From the NCBI GenBank assembly GCA_025403435.1, contig CM046350.1, positions 5,801,512 to 5,865,511 on the forward strand: DNA of 64,000 nt. The letters run 5' to 3'. The notes under the pieces were generated by a model. That model saw only the letters and a list, made by a program, of their open reading frames with translations, was not told the origin of the DNA and did no database searches. The position numbers and the translations under genes are program-made. This DNA is from Artocarpus heterophyllus (lineage: Eukaryota > Streptophyta > Magnoliopsida > Rosales > Moraceae). This document shows, piece after piece, positions 1 through 12,205 of this stretch; the first letter of the stretch is position 1, and every line of letters begins with the position of its first letter.

Positions 1-1324
1 ACGAATAAGGTAGGAATTGCCAGCCCTACGTTTTAACTCACTCCAAGAGTCCGAGTAGAAAGAAAATTGGGCCGTAAGCTGAACTTGACATCAGAATATC
101 TTGAATTAATTGGGCTGGACCTTTATGATTGGCGACTATTATATATGGTCCCAAATGTATTTGTCCATGTTATGTGAAGCAGCAAAAGGTGGATTTGCCA
201 GGAAGAGCTAAAGCACAGTCACGTGGGAGAGAGAGAGGAGGTGGTGGATGGAGGTTAAGAGCACTCAGTACGATGAAATCAGAGGGAAAGAAGCATGTTT
301 GGCCGTTTCAACTCTCCAGCGGTAATGCCCGCAGACTTTTTTTTTGTTTTTTTTTTACACAGTGTGAGCCCAACTGTCTTCCCCTCTTGTCCCATCACAC
401 TATACTCTCCTTACATAAGAAATCAATAAAATAATTCATAATAAGACGTCCCCTTATATGGAAAAAAATATACACAGAATTGAAATTTTTTATCCACCCG
501 AAAAAATAAAATCATCCAATTTTCATAAGTTGTATTATTAATTTGATATAATCCTTTTATTTGACCCCTTATATTCACTATTAGAATTTAGAGTTATCTT
601 TATATTGATAATTTATTTACCCTTTGTTTGATACAATTGTTCAAATCGATCCATTTAAATTGTTTACAATGTATAGCTCTCAATAATTACAACAAAAAAG
701 CTTTATTGTTTTAAACAAAAAATGGTTTATAATATTGTTTGAAACTCTTTTCCCAAAAACAAGATTGTTTTTAAACATACTTGCTCACAAAAATGAGATA
801 AAAATTTTAAAATAGATAAATGATTAAAAAATGGAGATTATAAAATAAAAAAAGTTTTGAGAAGAAGCAAACCATAATTGTAATAAAAAAAAATTAGAAT
901 TTTGACTGACATTTTGGTTCTATGAATTCATTTTTTAAGCACTAAATGAAAGAAATTGGACTATCTAAGAGCCTGTATTTACAAATCAAAAGATCAATTT
1001 GTTACGTGGAGTGACTCAATATTTTTATAAATAGGTGTTTATATTTATACTTTAGCAATGTGGGGCTGGAATTTATTTTATCATTTTTGCTAAAGATCGT
1101 GTGTATATTATTGATTATTTTGTAGATGTAATGAGATTCATGGGCTGTATAGAAGAGAGCGATTCTAATTATCACTTACAATTGTGAACAATGTAAAGCT
1201 CTTATATGCTACAGTTCTCAAACTAAAACTGTTACTTTTAACCGTTCTTCCAAACAGCCTATCAACCTATTTGAAGAGGATGCCAACAAATTAACAAGAA
1301 CTGATCATTTTTTTCTTATTTTAA
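1..1324. other. AT-rich intergenic, no gene seen
   Basis: There is no protein that I recognise on either strand. The longest open frame (129-434, plus) runs through GA-rich and poly-T sequence and has no domain-like composition. Around 1185-1260 there is a degraded piece that shares the 'gtaaagctct' core of the MITE family seen elsewhere in this window. Confidence 0.6.
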
Positions 1325-1458
1325 TAGGGTGTTTGACAATCTCAGTTCCAACTTATTAGTTTTAACTCAAATAATTTAAAACTCTCATATAGTATAATGT
1401 AAAACTCTTACATATTACAATATACTTTCAATTCTACCTCACTCCTTAAACACTCTAT
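1325..1458. mobile_element. Tourist-like MITE (family A copy)
   Basis: The element starts TAGGGTGTTTGA and its other end, read on the minus strand, is CATAGAGTGTTTAA, giving imperfect terminal inverted repeats. The inside carries two copies of the 'taaaactctcatat / taaaactcttacat' core typical of this family. The target duplication is unclear. It encodes nothing. Confidence 0.55.
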
Positions 1459-2170
1459 GGGCCTGTGTAATGGATGGATTCGGATTGTGTTCATTTATGG
1501 ATTCTTTTGATTTGAGTTGTATGATTTAAATTGCAATTCGAATTGACGTTTAGATATGCATTTAAGTGTTAATCTAAATATTCCCTAAAAAGTGTTAATC
1601 TAAATAGGGAATAAAATTGAAATTTCTGTTTGAATAGATAGTAGAAAAAGTTTTTGATTTATTATCAAATCTAACAAAATCTTAATGCTCATGATATTAA
1701 AAATAATACAATATTGATCTTAATTTATTTTTCTCTTTATTAAGAACGTAATAAAAAAAGAATAATCTTTAAATAAAAGGGTTATGATTTTTTTCTAAGA
1801 GAGAGAAAATTGAATTTTACTGTAGCAATGATTTGAGCTTTGGGGAAGAAGCACTCTCAAATTAGAAATTTTGATAGATTCAAAGGATTTAAATGATTAA
1901 AATTTTGAGGATGTTAAACATCTATCAAGATTATTAAAATTTAAGAGTATAAAAAGTTAAACCTAATTTACCAACCAAACACAAGCTTATTTGTTTAAGA
2001 GAGGTTGGTATTATAGTTGTTGAGACAGATAGAAAACAAATAAATAATTCATAAATAGAGAGAGGGGGATATGAGCCAGAGGATAAAAGGAGGGCTTGTC
2101 TGTTCTGAATTATCTGAACATTGCGCACATACACCTTGGAAATTGTTGCATTTTATTTTAAAGAGGTTTA

Positions 2171-2346
2171 CCCCTGTTTGGCATTGTGGTGGGAACCGTG
2201 GTTCCCACCACAAACTCAGTTATAAACAGTGTAAAGCTCTCACATGTTACAGTAACAATTTTAAAAATTACTACAGTGTAAAGCTTTCACATGCTACAGT
2301 AAAAGTGGTTCCCACCACCGGTTCCCACCACCTTCCAAACACCCCC
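2171..2346. mobile_element. Tourist-like MITE with TTA target duplication
   Basis: This 176-bp element is flanked by TTA at 2168-2170 and 2347-2349, the target-site length and sequence used by PIF/Harbinger elements. TGTTTGG lies near both ends in inverted orientation, although the outermost 4-5 bases do not match. GTGGTGGGAACC motifs form a palindrome in the left end and a direct repeat in the right end. The centre holds two copies of 'gtaaagctctcacatgttac' or a close variant. It is non-coding and would depend on a transposase in trans. Confidence 0.7.
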
Positions 2347-2349
2347 TTA

Positions 2350-4325
2350 ATCTCAAAACCCAGAACAACTGGTTCCAAACCACGCCAAGTTACCCCGAGA
2401 AGGCCGAAAGGAAAGAAATACGAACCCCTTTCAGGAAATAGCCATTATTATTTTTTTTAAAATTTATTTTTGAGTTATATGTTATAAAGTGTGTGAAAAC
2501 TATAATTAAAATTTATTTTTTATTATTAAATAGGATAAAATTTTTATATATTATAGTAAAAAATATAAAATTATTAAAATATTAAACTCTTGCGTAATAA
2601 GATATTTTTAAAAAATATATTTTAACTATATTTATAAAACACCGTATTTGTCATTATTCATCAGTGCACTTATTGTGCTGAAATGGCCAATCAAACCACT
2701 TTTTCCGATGTCGTATACATAATTACCCTTTCATTATTTTGGGTTTCTCGTGATATACAGTTAAGAATCGGATTCAACAAATATGGTTACAAACTATGCA
2801 ATTTCTCTGGTAAAGAACCGAAGAAGGTAGCATCGATGGGTATCTTTTTTTTAGTTTTTAGATGTACAAAAAAAAAAAATTTAATAAGATATAACGATTT
2901 CAAAACATACATTATCAATTAAGATTTCAACTGAAAAATCCTGATAAAGCTATTAGGTAGAAAAAATTTACGATGAGAATTATACTTTTATTCTATTGAT
3001 AGATATTATAGTTTAAATAGTTAAATTCACTTTTTAACGATTTAAAATATAAACATCCACGTTAAACGCATAATACAAAATTGTTTCTGGTTAGAGATCA
3101 TGCCTTTTTTTTCCCTTTTGAGGTGAGTCATAGATGATACAAAATAACAATATATTTACCCATATGATAAAAGCACACCTCCTACGATAAATTTTGCCTA
3201 TAATTTATACATAGATTGTTCTGAGGCCAGCTTGTTAAAAGTCATTATTCACACGGAGGAAAAAAAAGAACAAAGGGGGAGTTATCGGCGTGCCTTCTTC
3301 GTACTTCTAATGAGCAAGAAAAACTTGAGTACGTTATAAGGAAAGGCCATTCAAATTCAACATTAAAGTCACGGGGAAAAGTTTATAAAATTTTTTTGGC
3401 AAAAGTTCCCCTGAAAAGCATCCGTCAGGACAAAACACAAACAAGAGTTCAAACCCAACCCAAATGCAAATGCCATGCAAAGGAGGAGAAAAAACAGAAT
3501 AGCCAAAGGTCAAGCAAAAGCTAGTGAAAAAGCCTAGAGACCTGAGAAAGAAAGTAGCAGTACTAGTACTGAGAGCTATACACAAAACCATCTCAATTCT
3601 CATTTGACAACAGGCGTACATGTGAACAGGCTAGAGGGTAGGGGGAAAGTAATGATGGAGAAATGTGCCTGCATGAGGTATCTTGTCTAGATATTCTCTC
3701 CTTCCATTTATCAAATATAATATCTACGCATGTGTTTGAATGTCTCGTGGGTTGCTGCCAGTTTTTGTTGTTAGATTTATGTGGATCCCCTTCTGCCCCA
3801 ATATCTATCTTAATTTTCTAGTCCTCTTTGCAGCACCCTTATAGTCCGTACATATTCCCTACGCAATACACATCTATCTAAGATTGTTTATTTTAATTTG
3901 TTGATGTATTTTATCATTTTGCTTGGGAAAATATAAAAAAGATACTATGTGTATGTGTTGAAAAATGCCATTATGGTGTCATGAACCTTATGTTTTATGA
4001 TGTAAAATTTTCAACTAACATTTGTGCTTGTAAATATCCCTAAGTAGTTTTCTAAACCTATAAAGAAGGCAATTTTTTTTTATATCAGTTCTAGAGCAAA
4101 AATTTCCATAAAAGAAAATCAAATAACCAAACTCATCAAACAAAATCATATCTACCCAAGGGTTCTTTCTTTTTTGTTTTGTTATCTTATAACTTTACGA
4201 GTTTATTAATAAAAAGGTAACTACAAAATTTCATGTCCTAAAATATTGGCCCACGATACCTACAAAATAACATTTTTTTAAAACCATGAGATATTTTTTT
4301 TAATTTTCCCAATAATAATGCGTCG
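2350..4325. other. AT-rich intergenic, no gene seen
   Basis: No coding region, RNA gene or paired repeat could be supported here. Small open frames at 2683-2922 (plus) and 3334-3621 (minus) have no recognisable domain and random-looking composition. Confidence 0.55.
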
Positions 4326-4330
4326 ATGTG

Positions 4331-4582
4331 ATATAAAAAAATTAAACAAGAAAAATAAGAAGATAGATGGGAAGAAGAAGAAGATTTAACGTGGTTTGAT
4401 AATATGCTTACACTAACTAACAAGAGAAAGAGAATTCATTTGTAATAAACACTATGAATGAGCTCTATATATATAAATGCACACTACAAATCAGGGTAAG
4501 TTACCAAAATCTAAAAACGATATTCTCTAATATAAAAATAAATACAAATTAAGTCAAAACTATAATAAAGATACTTTCTCTA
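4331..4582 (-). repeat. TRIM 3' LTR
   Basis: This is the left-hand copy on the plus strand. It aligns along its whole length with 5022-5261, with point differences and a roughly 15-bp insertion of GAA-rich sequence near 4360. Confidence 0.7.
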
Positions 4583-5010
4583 TTATGCTCTTGCAAGATG
4601 GAGCTTCGATTGGAGATTCCAATCTTGCAAATGAGTTTTTTTTTCTCTTTTTCTGTTGTTTCTTTCTAAGAAAATAAAGACAAAGAAAAGTAATTGCATA
4701 GAGACGACAATTGTCAAGAGCGCATTGACATATCGAAAAGATAATGTAGAATCGCTAAAGATGCTTGTCTTTAGTATTGGAGGCTCACGGCCTAACGTTT
4801 TGGAGATGCTTGGCCTTGGGAGAGGGAAGAACATGTCCTATGAATTGGAGGCACACGGCCTAGAAGTTTGGAGGCACACAGCTTGGTGATTGAGAGGCAT
4901 ATGGCCTATTATAAAAAAGGAGAAAGAAAGAGAGCTGTTAGCCTTAGCAAGAGCACATAAAGAGAAGAGTAACATTAGGCATGAAGGATCGGAACTCATT
5001 TAAGTAGGAA

Positions 5011-5022
5011 GCTTTGATACCA
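5011..5022 (-). other. Primer-binding site, initiator tRNA-Met type
   Basis: The minus strand reads TGGTATCAAAGC, one mismatch from the usual plant site TGGTATCAGAGC. Confidence 0.65.
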
Positions 5023-5261
5023 TATAAAAAAATTAAACAAGAAAAATAAAAAGATTTAACGTGATTTGACAATATACTTACATACACGGACACGAAGAAG
5101 AGAAAGAAAATTTATTAATAATGAACACTATGAATAGACTTCATATAAATATATATTACAAATCATATAAGTAGATAAGTCATACGAAACTAAAAACAAT
5201 ATTGCCTAATATAAAAATAAATATAAATAAAATTAAAATTATAATAATGTTACTTTCTTTA
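5022..5261 (-). repeat. TRIM 5' LTR
   Basis: This is the right-hand copy. The primer site abuts it at 5011-5022 and the ATGTG duplication follows it directly. Confidence 0.7.
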
Positions 5262-5266
5262 ATGTG

Positions 5267-8191
5267 CGATATTTTGTTGAAACACAAGACATCAAAAGAA
5301 TGAAGCTTTTGTTTGGTTTTTACAAACCTATGTCCCAAACAATTTTTTGTTAAAAAAAATATCCATGAATTTCCACTAACACCATGTTCGTTTTTAAATC
5401 CTTGGTAATTCAAAAAGTCCTCTTGCTTTTTTATTGTTTTCATTCCTCTGGTTTTCGTTCCCCTTCCCAACTTCTTGCTTGCTCCAGTTAATTTGTGCAC
5501 GCAACTAAATTATGCATGTGATCAAAATGCCAGTATTTGTACGATTCTCTTTCCAACTTCCCTCGAGTAGAGCAGTAGTGATCGGACTAATAGTAAAACT
5601 TCTATTAAAAGAAAAATGCCGAACAAACTTGTATTGTAAACACAATAAAGCTCGAAGTGTGAAATAAACATTTTATGGAAGCCAAATTTTGAAGAATATA
5701 GTAGAAGTTGTACTAATTTTTAATTATGAAAAAAAGAGAATTATATCATGTAGAAAGCAAAAATAAAAAAATCTAATTTTCTTAAATATATAGGAATAAA
5801 AGTATGGGTGTTGTTATGTGTACAAATTACACTTTAATTCAACACACGACTTACATACATGTGATGTAAAAGAGAGAGAGAGAGAGAGAGCCGTTTGGGG
5901 CTGCAAACTATGGGGACTTTTAAAGTGGGTGCAAAGGGTAATCTGTTGACATGTTCTTGTTTTTGGTCATCATATATATATATATATATATAAGATTTTA
6001 ATTAGTTCTTAAAAATAAGGTAATACCAAATAGAGGTGAATTAGAAAATAAGGTAATTTTTTTTGGTGGGACTAAAAAGATGACCCATTGATGAATGTCT
6101 TTCAACAATCACCATTGTATAAAAACCTAATTTTTATCGGGACTGATGGCGAGAAACGTACTTGCCAAACTTTAAAGTGGTATTCAAAGTATTCTTAAGC
6201 TAAATTCCAACGATAAAGTTTCAAATATTATAATATAAAATTTTTATATATTATAATATAAAAATTAAATATATTATAATATAAAAAATTTTATATCTTA
6301 CACTATTTAAGTTTTAATTTGTTTCTTATGTACTTTTGTTGTTAGATTTACATCATCAAAAAAGCGTCAAAACTTTGCATCTATGTTTAAAAACATAATT
6401 AAAATCAATAATTTTATTTAAGAACTATAATACAATATATATAAATTTTATATTGTAATAATTTTTTTATTTTTATTATAATATATGTAAGTTTTGTCTT
6501 ATTTATAGGTACAAGTGATTGTTAAAACTGTTATTTCAACGCGGCTGGCAAGTACAATTGGTGAGTGTCAAAGCGTGCTGGGACGCGCCTTGTGGGCGTA
6601 GCTAGCATTGTGTGAAAAAGCCTCAAAACAAATGACCGCCGAAAAAGGCTGCAACAGGGAGGGAAGAGAGAATATTTAAAAAAAAAAAGGAAGAAAAAGC
6701 AAAGTGCCAAAGGGCACGCAAATTAAGGTAAAGAAGACCCCAATATTTCACTTCACTGCATCTGTAAGCGCCAGTGCTTAGATTCTCTCTATCTGTCTGA
6801 GTCAAAGGGGGTGCCCCACTCCTTTGACTTTTTTTAGTGCTTCGGTGCACCTGCGCTCTATACAGCCATGGTGTGTCTCAACCTGCAGCCTATACGTACT
6901 GACTACCAAAGAGAGAATCACCGCTTTGCTGTTTGCTGCTGCCCTAGAGGGAGCACCTTGATCTCATGCTGTGCCACCCCACCGAGACGCCGTACACTAC
7001 TGCTCTATTCAAACGTTGAAGCAAAGCTCTAAGCTGAATCTCGCATGCGTGTTGCAACAAGGGCAATGGGCGTTTTGATAGGGTTGTAGAAGAAGAGAAG
7101 CAGCAGTTTTTAAACGAGTATTTTTGAAACCATATTTTTAAATGAGATTAAATAAATCAAAATAATGTAGTTTTTTAATAAATAATAAAATATTATAATA
7201 AAGTTTATAGAACTCTATAAAAATTTCAAAGTATATTCCTGATAGATTATACTAAAATACTTCCATAACAGCTTTTGAGAAGCCAAAAAGTCTAAAAACA
7301 ACTTCTATGAAACGCTCCCATACGTGTTTTTTATTGTCGTCCAATTAAACTTGTAATTCTCAGATTAGGATTCACATGTCCGTAGGCTTGACGTACAATA
7401 GTGACGTTAAATTGTAAGTTCACAATTAAAATTCTTTTACTTTATCTATAATAAGTAATTTTTGTTTTTTTTTTCCCCTTCAGTTTCTAGATTATTACTC
7501 AAAGTTTCATCTTAGTAAATGCGTAGAATTTGAAATAAAGAGCTCGAGTTAGTAAACTTGGTAAAATATTAATATTTTTTAACGAATATTCAACAATTTT
7601 ATAGTGTATGGAAGAATAATTTTAAAAGAAAAAGGGAATGAAACTAGTTCTTTGAGGACAAACATAAATGTACTCCAAAAAAAAAAAAAAGACCATACTT
7701 AAGAATTAATCCTTAGGACTGATAATGTCGTTTGTCGATCGACCACATTCAATACTTGTCTACTCTTTTACTACTTGCGATCCATCACATGCAAATTGCT
7801 GTAATAATTATAGCAACTAAAAAGCAATTAAAATGCGGTAGGACGTACTAATACTTCATCGTAAATCTGACCTTTTTCTTCAACAAAAACAGTAAAAAAG
7901 AGTAGGGAAAAAACTTAAAAGCACCAAAGTAATTAAGCTGCCACATTGATCTTTTCCTTTTGCTTTCTACCACCTATCTAGCTAACTAATTAATCTAACT
8001 AGACTTAATCAGGAGAAAAAAAAAAAAACTAATCTAACTAGACTTCTCCCTTAACAGAAAAAAAGTAAAAATACCTAGCTAGGCTTCTACGTACTAGAAA
8101 CTAACATGCCAATTGTTATGCTACACTATAATTAACTAATTAAAGTACGTACTTTTGTTTCCCATATCCAAAACCACTTTTGATTTGTTTT
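5267..8191. other. Intergenic DNA 3' of the AIL1-like gene
   Basis: No gene is visible. Simple repeats include an AG run near 5873-5891 and a TA run near 5970-5990. A GC-richer block (about 6540-7060) stands out from the AT-rich surroundings, but I could not assign it to a coding exon, a known microRNA or an element. It could be a transcribed non-coding or regulatory segment. Confidence 0.45.
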
Positions 8192-11100
8192 TCATTCATT
8201 CCACAGCGCAAACATCGGAACATGTTGTTGTTGAACCAAACCAATATCGTGCTGATCATGACCATGATTTATCCCTCCATTGCCATCTTGATCAAACTTA
8301 TTAACACTTCCCTGCATGAAATAAGCCTGATGAGAATAATCAGCACCACCACCAACAAGCTGATGATCACGGCCATTCGATGAGTTTGGGTTTCGATTAC
8401 TGGCCTCTGAACTGATCTCGTGCGGAGGATTGTTCATGTCATGGTCCGCCTTGGCTGTCCACACCATGTCAGCCAGCTCGTCCGTGGGCTCGCCGTTTGT
8501 TATCGCCAGGAGAGGCTGTTGTGGCGACGAGGAAGATGCAGCTGCAGCACAAGAGTTGAAGTCCTCGAGGGCACTTGTTGTCGTCGTTGTTGGCGTGGAG
8601 TCCTTCGGAGAACGTTTCGCTAGATCGCTGGCGATGAGGGTTGAGCTCGAGCAAATTCTCTTCACGTCGTATCTGCTTATGTCGAAGTTGGTCACCGCGC
8701 TTGTGCCTCTGAATTTTATGGCTGCAATGTCGTATGCCTCGGCTGCTTCCTCTTGTGTGCCTTTATAATTTGATCAACATTAATATTGTTTATATACAAA
8801 TAAAAAAAATTGAGGTTGTTGAATCACATGTCAACCCAAAATTTATATCCTTTTACATGGAGCAGGAGAAGATTCAAAGTGGTATGATTCCATGGTTTCA
8901 CTAACTAATAGTCTATAACTGAAAAAAAAAAAAGAAGATACACATACCGTTGGTTCGTGAAAACATGTTATTTAAATTAGAGAAAAACTAGTACTAGCTA
9001 GGCAATATCTCTTAAATGTACGTTGATCAAATATGTTCTCACCTAAACCTATTTGATAGTCTGTAAATAAGTATAATCTTCATAGGGAAACGGAGAATGT
9101 GTTACATACTTATAGTTTTATTGTGTTTTTCAATTTCATTCAACTATTTCACATGATTATAGACACTATATACTGGTAATACATAATTCTTTGGGAGGTT
9201 TGGAGAACAAAATAGGAGAAGAGACTTACTAAACGTTCCAAGGTACAAATCCTTGTTCCCAGCAACTCTTCCAATTCTTGCTTGCCACCTTCCATGCTGA
9301 TGATGTCTGCCAAAATTAGACAAAAGAAACTAACCAGCTTAATACAAACACATGGCTAAAACTTCAAAGATTCCGTTTTGAACGAACGAACCAAACGGAA
9401 CCCAAATACCAAGGGACACACATGTACGTCTGAATGGGTGACATAATTTTACTAATTACACACGGTCAATACGCAGTCACGTACATTACCATTTTGTATC
9501 CCTATTATTGCCTGTGATAAATTTTGAAAATAAAGCTGCAAATGCAGTAAATAATGGTTTTGCTAGGTCCATTATTAAAGTTGCTTTTCCACCATACCTT
9601 GTCACACCTCTGTACATAGAAGCTCCTCTTGAAAAGCCACTGCTTTTCCTGTGTTAGATCATCACACCATTGTTAAAAAAAACAAAAAAAAAGGTGCCAA
9701 CTTGTCATAGGAAAAGGAAAAGAAAATAAAATGGTGGAAAAAAGGCACAATTTTGGACAAGTATACATCATAAAGCAAAAGGCACTGGTATATACCTTCT
9801 TAAGTTGGCGACAATTTCTTGTCTTGTCATGTTCTTCATCTCTTCGAGTTCCTTCTCATAAGTGCTTAACTGAGCATTATAAATTAAAGTTAATAATGAA
9901 ACTGACGGATCATTTGTACATGGAGTAAAAACTTTTTTCAAACGGATACATAAAAAGCTGAGACTTTCTTAAGGATAAAAACAAAACTCACAGGAAAATT
10001 TATGTGGGTTGTTGGACCCCAATACTTGAGAGCAGCTAAGTCATAAGCCCTTGCTGCCTTTTCCTCCTTATCATAACCTCCTGATTGTGAAAATTTTACA
10101 AAAGTGCAAGTATATACTGAAATTAAGAAACCTCTACACACTTTTCGATGTTTGACATAATTTCGTCAATAAATTTTCGTGGAATTATAGTAATGTGGGA
10201 AAAAAGTAGAACCAAGAAATTAATTATTAAAAGAAGTAACATCCAAATAGATATGGACAATAATATCATGGGAGAGCTTCACCTACCAAGATAAACTGCA
10301 AGTTTGAAGAATTGAAACATGACGTTCCCAAAGAGATTATGCACGAAAATAAAGTAACAAACAGTTAGCAGATTCTTCAAAAACAAAAGCAAAACAAAGT
10401 AACACTAAAAAAATTACTCCTTGTTGGTTCTTGAACAAACACTACACAACTTTCTCTTGCAATAAATGGGTGTTTGGGGTTGGGGTTCTAACCACATAAT
10501 TTTAATAATAAATAGTATAAAGCTTACAGTAAATAGTGTAAAACTTTCTCATATTATGTTATGTGGTTTCAACTATACAATTTCAATGATGTACGAAAAT
10601 AGAGTTGAAACTGAGAATTAAAGCTAAAAAGTACTAAAATATGTGAAGACATTAGTATACTTTTGCTATATATTATAACATGTGAAAATTTTACGTTGTT
10701 TGAGTTAATGCTAAGTTTGCTACACACTCTATTTTACTCTTCTATCAAATACCACATTTAATTTATGAAAAAAAAAAGTAAATCACCTTGTCTTCCTTTC
10801 CTAGTTTGCCCTTCTTTTCTGCAGCTGTTATCCCACAAATGAGCCTCATATCTCCCCGTCCATCTATGCCTAACATACCATACAACAGTTTTCTTAATTA
10901 ACCCAAACAGATACACATTATTTATAACACAATTTCAGAACCTTAATATTCTCATCCTTAATTAAAAAGGGAAAAAAAATTTATAAAAAAAAGTCATGTC
11001 ATGATTACCTCGTAACACCGCGATACTGAGAAGTTCTCTGCCCAAAAGTATCAATAGATTTCCGAGGCATAGGCTCTTTGGCCAAAGACTTCCCATTAAC

Positions 11101-11995
11101 AGACCTTTTCCGTCTATCCGACACTTGCAACGTCGAAATTGCACCAACATGATGATGATCATTCTGTAGTGAGGTCGGGCTCATATTAAGCGACAGCGAC
11201 TGAAAGCCACAACCGTTCGATTCATTACCGACCGATTTCTGATCATAATCGCCGTGATGATGATAAGGCAGCGTTTGGCCTAGCCAAGACTTGTACACAC
11301 CAGCGTGCGGGTTTTGATCGGTAGTACTAGTGTAATGGCCATAAGGGCTGATTAGAGAACATGGGTTTGTGGGATTGTTATTATTGTCGTTGTTATGGTG
11401 CTTATTATTCTCTGTGGCTTCTATCTCCCCATTGGAGTTCAAGGTCGGTGACAGATTGACGTTGATTTTGGCTTCGTGATGCTGATGACGATCAGGATCA
11501 GAAGAGTTGGAATAACAACATCCCAAGAAATCTTCAAGCTTTGTACCACCCTCTTCGCTCGGATTATTTGTCGTTCCAATATTTTTTTCCACGCCGTTAT
11601 GGTACCTCCAATCTTCATCAAACACTATAACAAACCCCAAAAATGGAAAATCATATTATTACCATATTATTTATCATGTATTATATATAGCATATCAAAA
11701 GATGCACACACAAATAAATAAAGAACATCAAGGAAAGAAAACAGTAATATTTCATTCCAATATGAAAAGAAAAAAAAAAGAAAAAACCTTGGGGAGGATT
11801 AGGGCGTCTGAAAGTGTCGGGAGGAACACAAAGAGAGCCATCAGAGCGTAAGGGCATGGCAGACATGTGAGAAGGGAAACCAGAAGCAGCTCCATGGTTT
11901 TGGTGATCATCATCTCTTGCAGTGCTGAAACCTTCACGGAATCTAAGGTGTGGAGTGAGAGAGAAACCCAACCAGTTACTCATATCTTTATCCAA
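8192..11995 (-). CDS. AIL1: AP2-domain transcription factor, AINTEGUMENTA-like 1 (ANT/AIL clade)
   Basis: Nuclear DNA-binding transcription factor of the AP2 subfamily; ANT/AIL proteins promote growth and organ formation in meristems and young organs. Nine exons with GT-AG introns: 11995-11788, 11624-11009, 10869-10787, 10295-10287 (9-nt microexon), 10080-9992, 9869-9796, 9648-9598, 9306-9230 and 8760-8192, totalling 1,776 nt (591 aa plus stop). Residues 8-14 are WLGFSLT, 43-56 match the ANT motif [14 protein letters not shown], 99-104 are LEDFLG, 212-218 are SLSLNMS, and 256-269 carry [13 protein letters not shown] just before the first AP2 repeat (about 270-335). The second AP2 repeat is about 371-433. 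WLGFSLTP at the start, the WRY and KSWL motifs and [12 protein letters not shown] after repeat 2 match AIL1 best, while the PMFALW end recalls ANT. It is longer than Arabidopsis AIL1 as I recall it (about 415 aa), with Asn/His-rich and Ser/Thr-rich stretches. The start chosen is the first in-frame ATG before the conserved motif. The exact orthologue name is an inference. Confidence 0.92.
10287..10295 (-). other. AIL1: 9-nt microexon of the AIL1-like gene
   Basis: TTTATCTTG lies between TTGCAG and GTAGGTG on the minus strand. It completes V-Y-L-G inside the first AP2 repeat (residues about 303-306) and keeps the frame. A microexon of this size at this place is characteristic of ANT/AIL-type AP2 genes. 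Automatic gene finders often miss it. Confidence 0.9.
10466..10735. mobile_element. MITE-like sequence in AIL1 intron 3
   Basis: It begins with 'gggtgtttgggg' and contains 'gtgtaaaactttctcat' and 'aacatgtgaaaattttac', the core signals of family A. It lies entirely within the intron between exon 3 and the 9-nt microexon. The right end is only roughly placed, and it may be two overlapping copies. Confidence 0.45.
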
Positions 11996-12092
11996 AAAAA
12001 CCAGCCAAAACAGTTCCCATGAACCCTCTAGAAAAGTTATAATATCTCACTAACTTAAAAACCTATACACCCAAAAAATTAATAGTTATCTG

Positions 12093-12135
12093 TCTCTCTC
12101 TCTCTCTCTCAGTAGTTTGTTCTCTCTCTCTCTCT
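12093..12135 (-). promoter_or_regulatory. GA-rich leader of the AIL1-like gene
   Basis: There are two CT runs on the plus strand (12093-12110 and about 12120-12135), which read as GA repeats in the 5' leader. GA/CT tracts in plant leaders are common and can be bound by GAGA-binding BPC proteins; that role here is an inference. Confidence 0.55.
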
Positions 12136-12194
12136 AAAGTTCGGGTGTCTGGGTCCCTCGAGCTCAAACTTCGAAGCTGGTAAGGGATATGGAG

Positions 12195-12202
12195 CTTTTA
12201 TA
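12195..12202 (-). promoter_or_regulatory. Candidate TATA box of the AIL1-like gene
   Basis: The minus strand reads TATAAAAG about 200 bp above the start codon. With the usual spacing, transcription would start near 12165-12170 and give a leader of about 170 nt. Confidence 0.5.
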
Positions 12203-12205
12203 ATA

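Larger units (their letters stand above)
4331..5261 (-). mobile_element. TRIM (miniature LTR retrotransposon)
   Basis: Two direct repeats of about 250 bp (4331-4582 and 5022-5261) flank a roughly 440-bp centre. A 12-bp match to the initiator-Met tRNA primer site (TGGTATCAAAGC, minus strand, 5022-5011) touches the inner edge of the right-hand repeat, so the element reads on the minus strand. A 5-bp duplication, ATGTG, flanks it (4326-4330 and 5262-5266). No protein is encoded; at 931 bp with primer site and LTRs only, it fits the TRIM class, which depends on other retrotransposons. The LTRs are clearly diverged and do not show the usual TG/CA ends. The centre holds several 'ggaggcacacggcc'-like short repeats (about 4780-4905). 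Confidence 0.75.

Noticed and set aside
129..434. A 101-aa open frame on the plus strand
   Set aside because: It runs through GA-rich and poly-T simple sequence and has no domain-like pattern.
8180..8768. Overlapping plus-strand open frames
   Set aside because: They are antisense shadows of the last AIL1 exon, whose protein is clearly on the minus strand.
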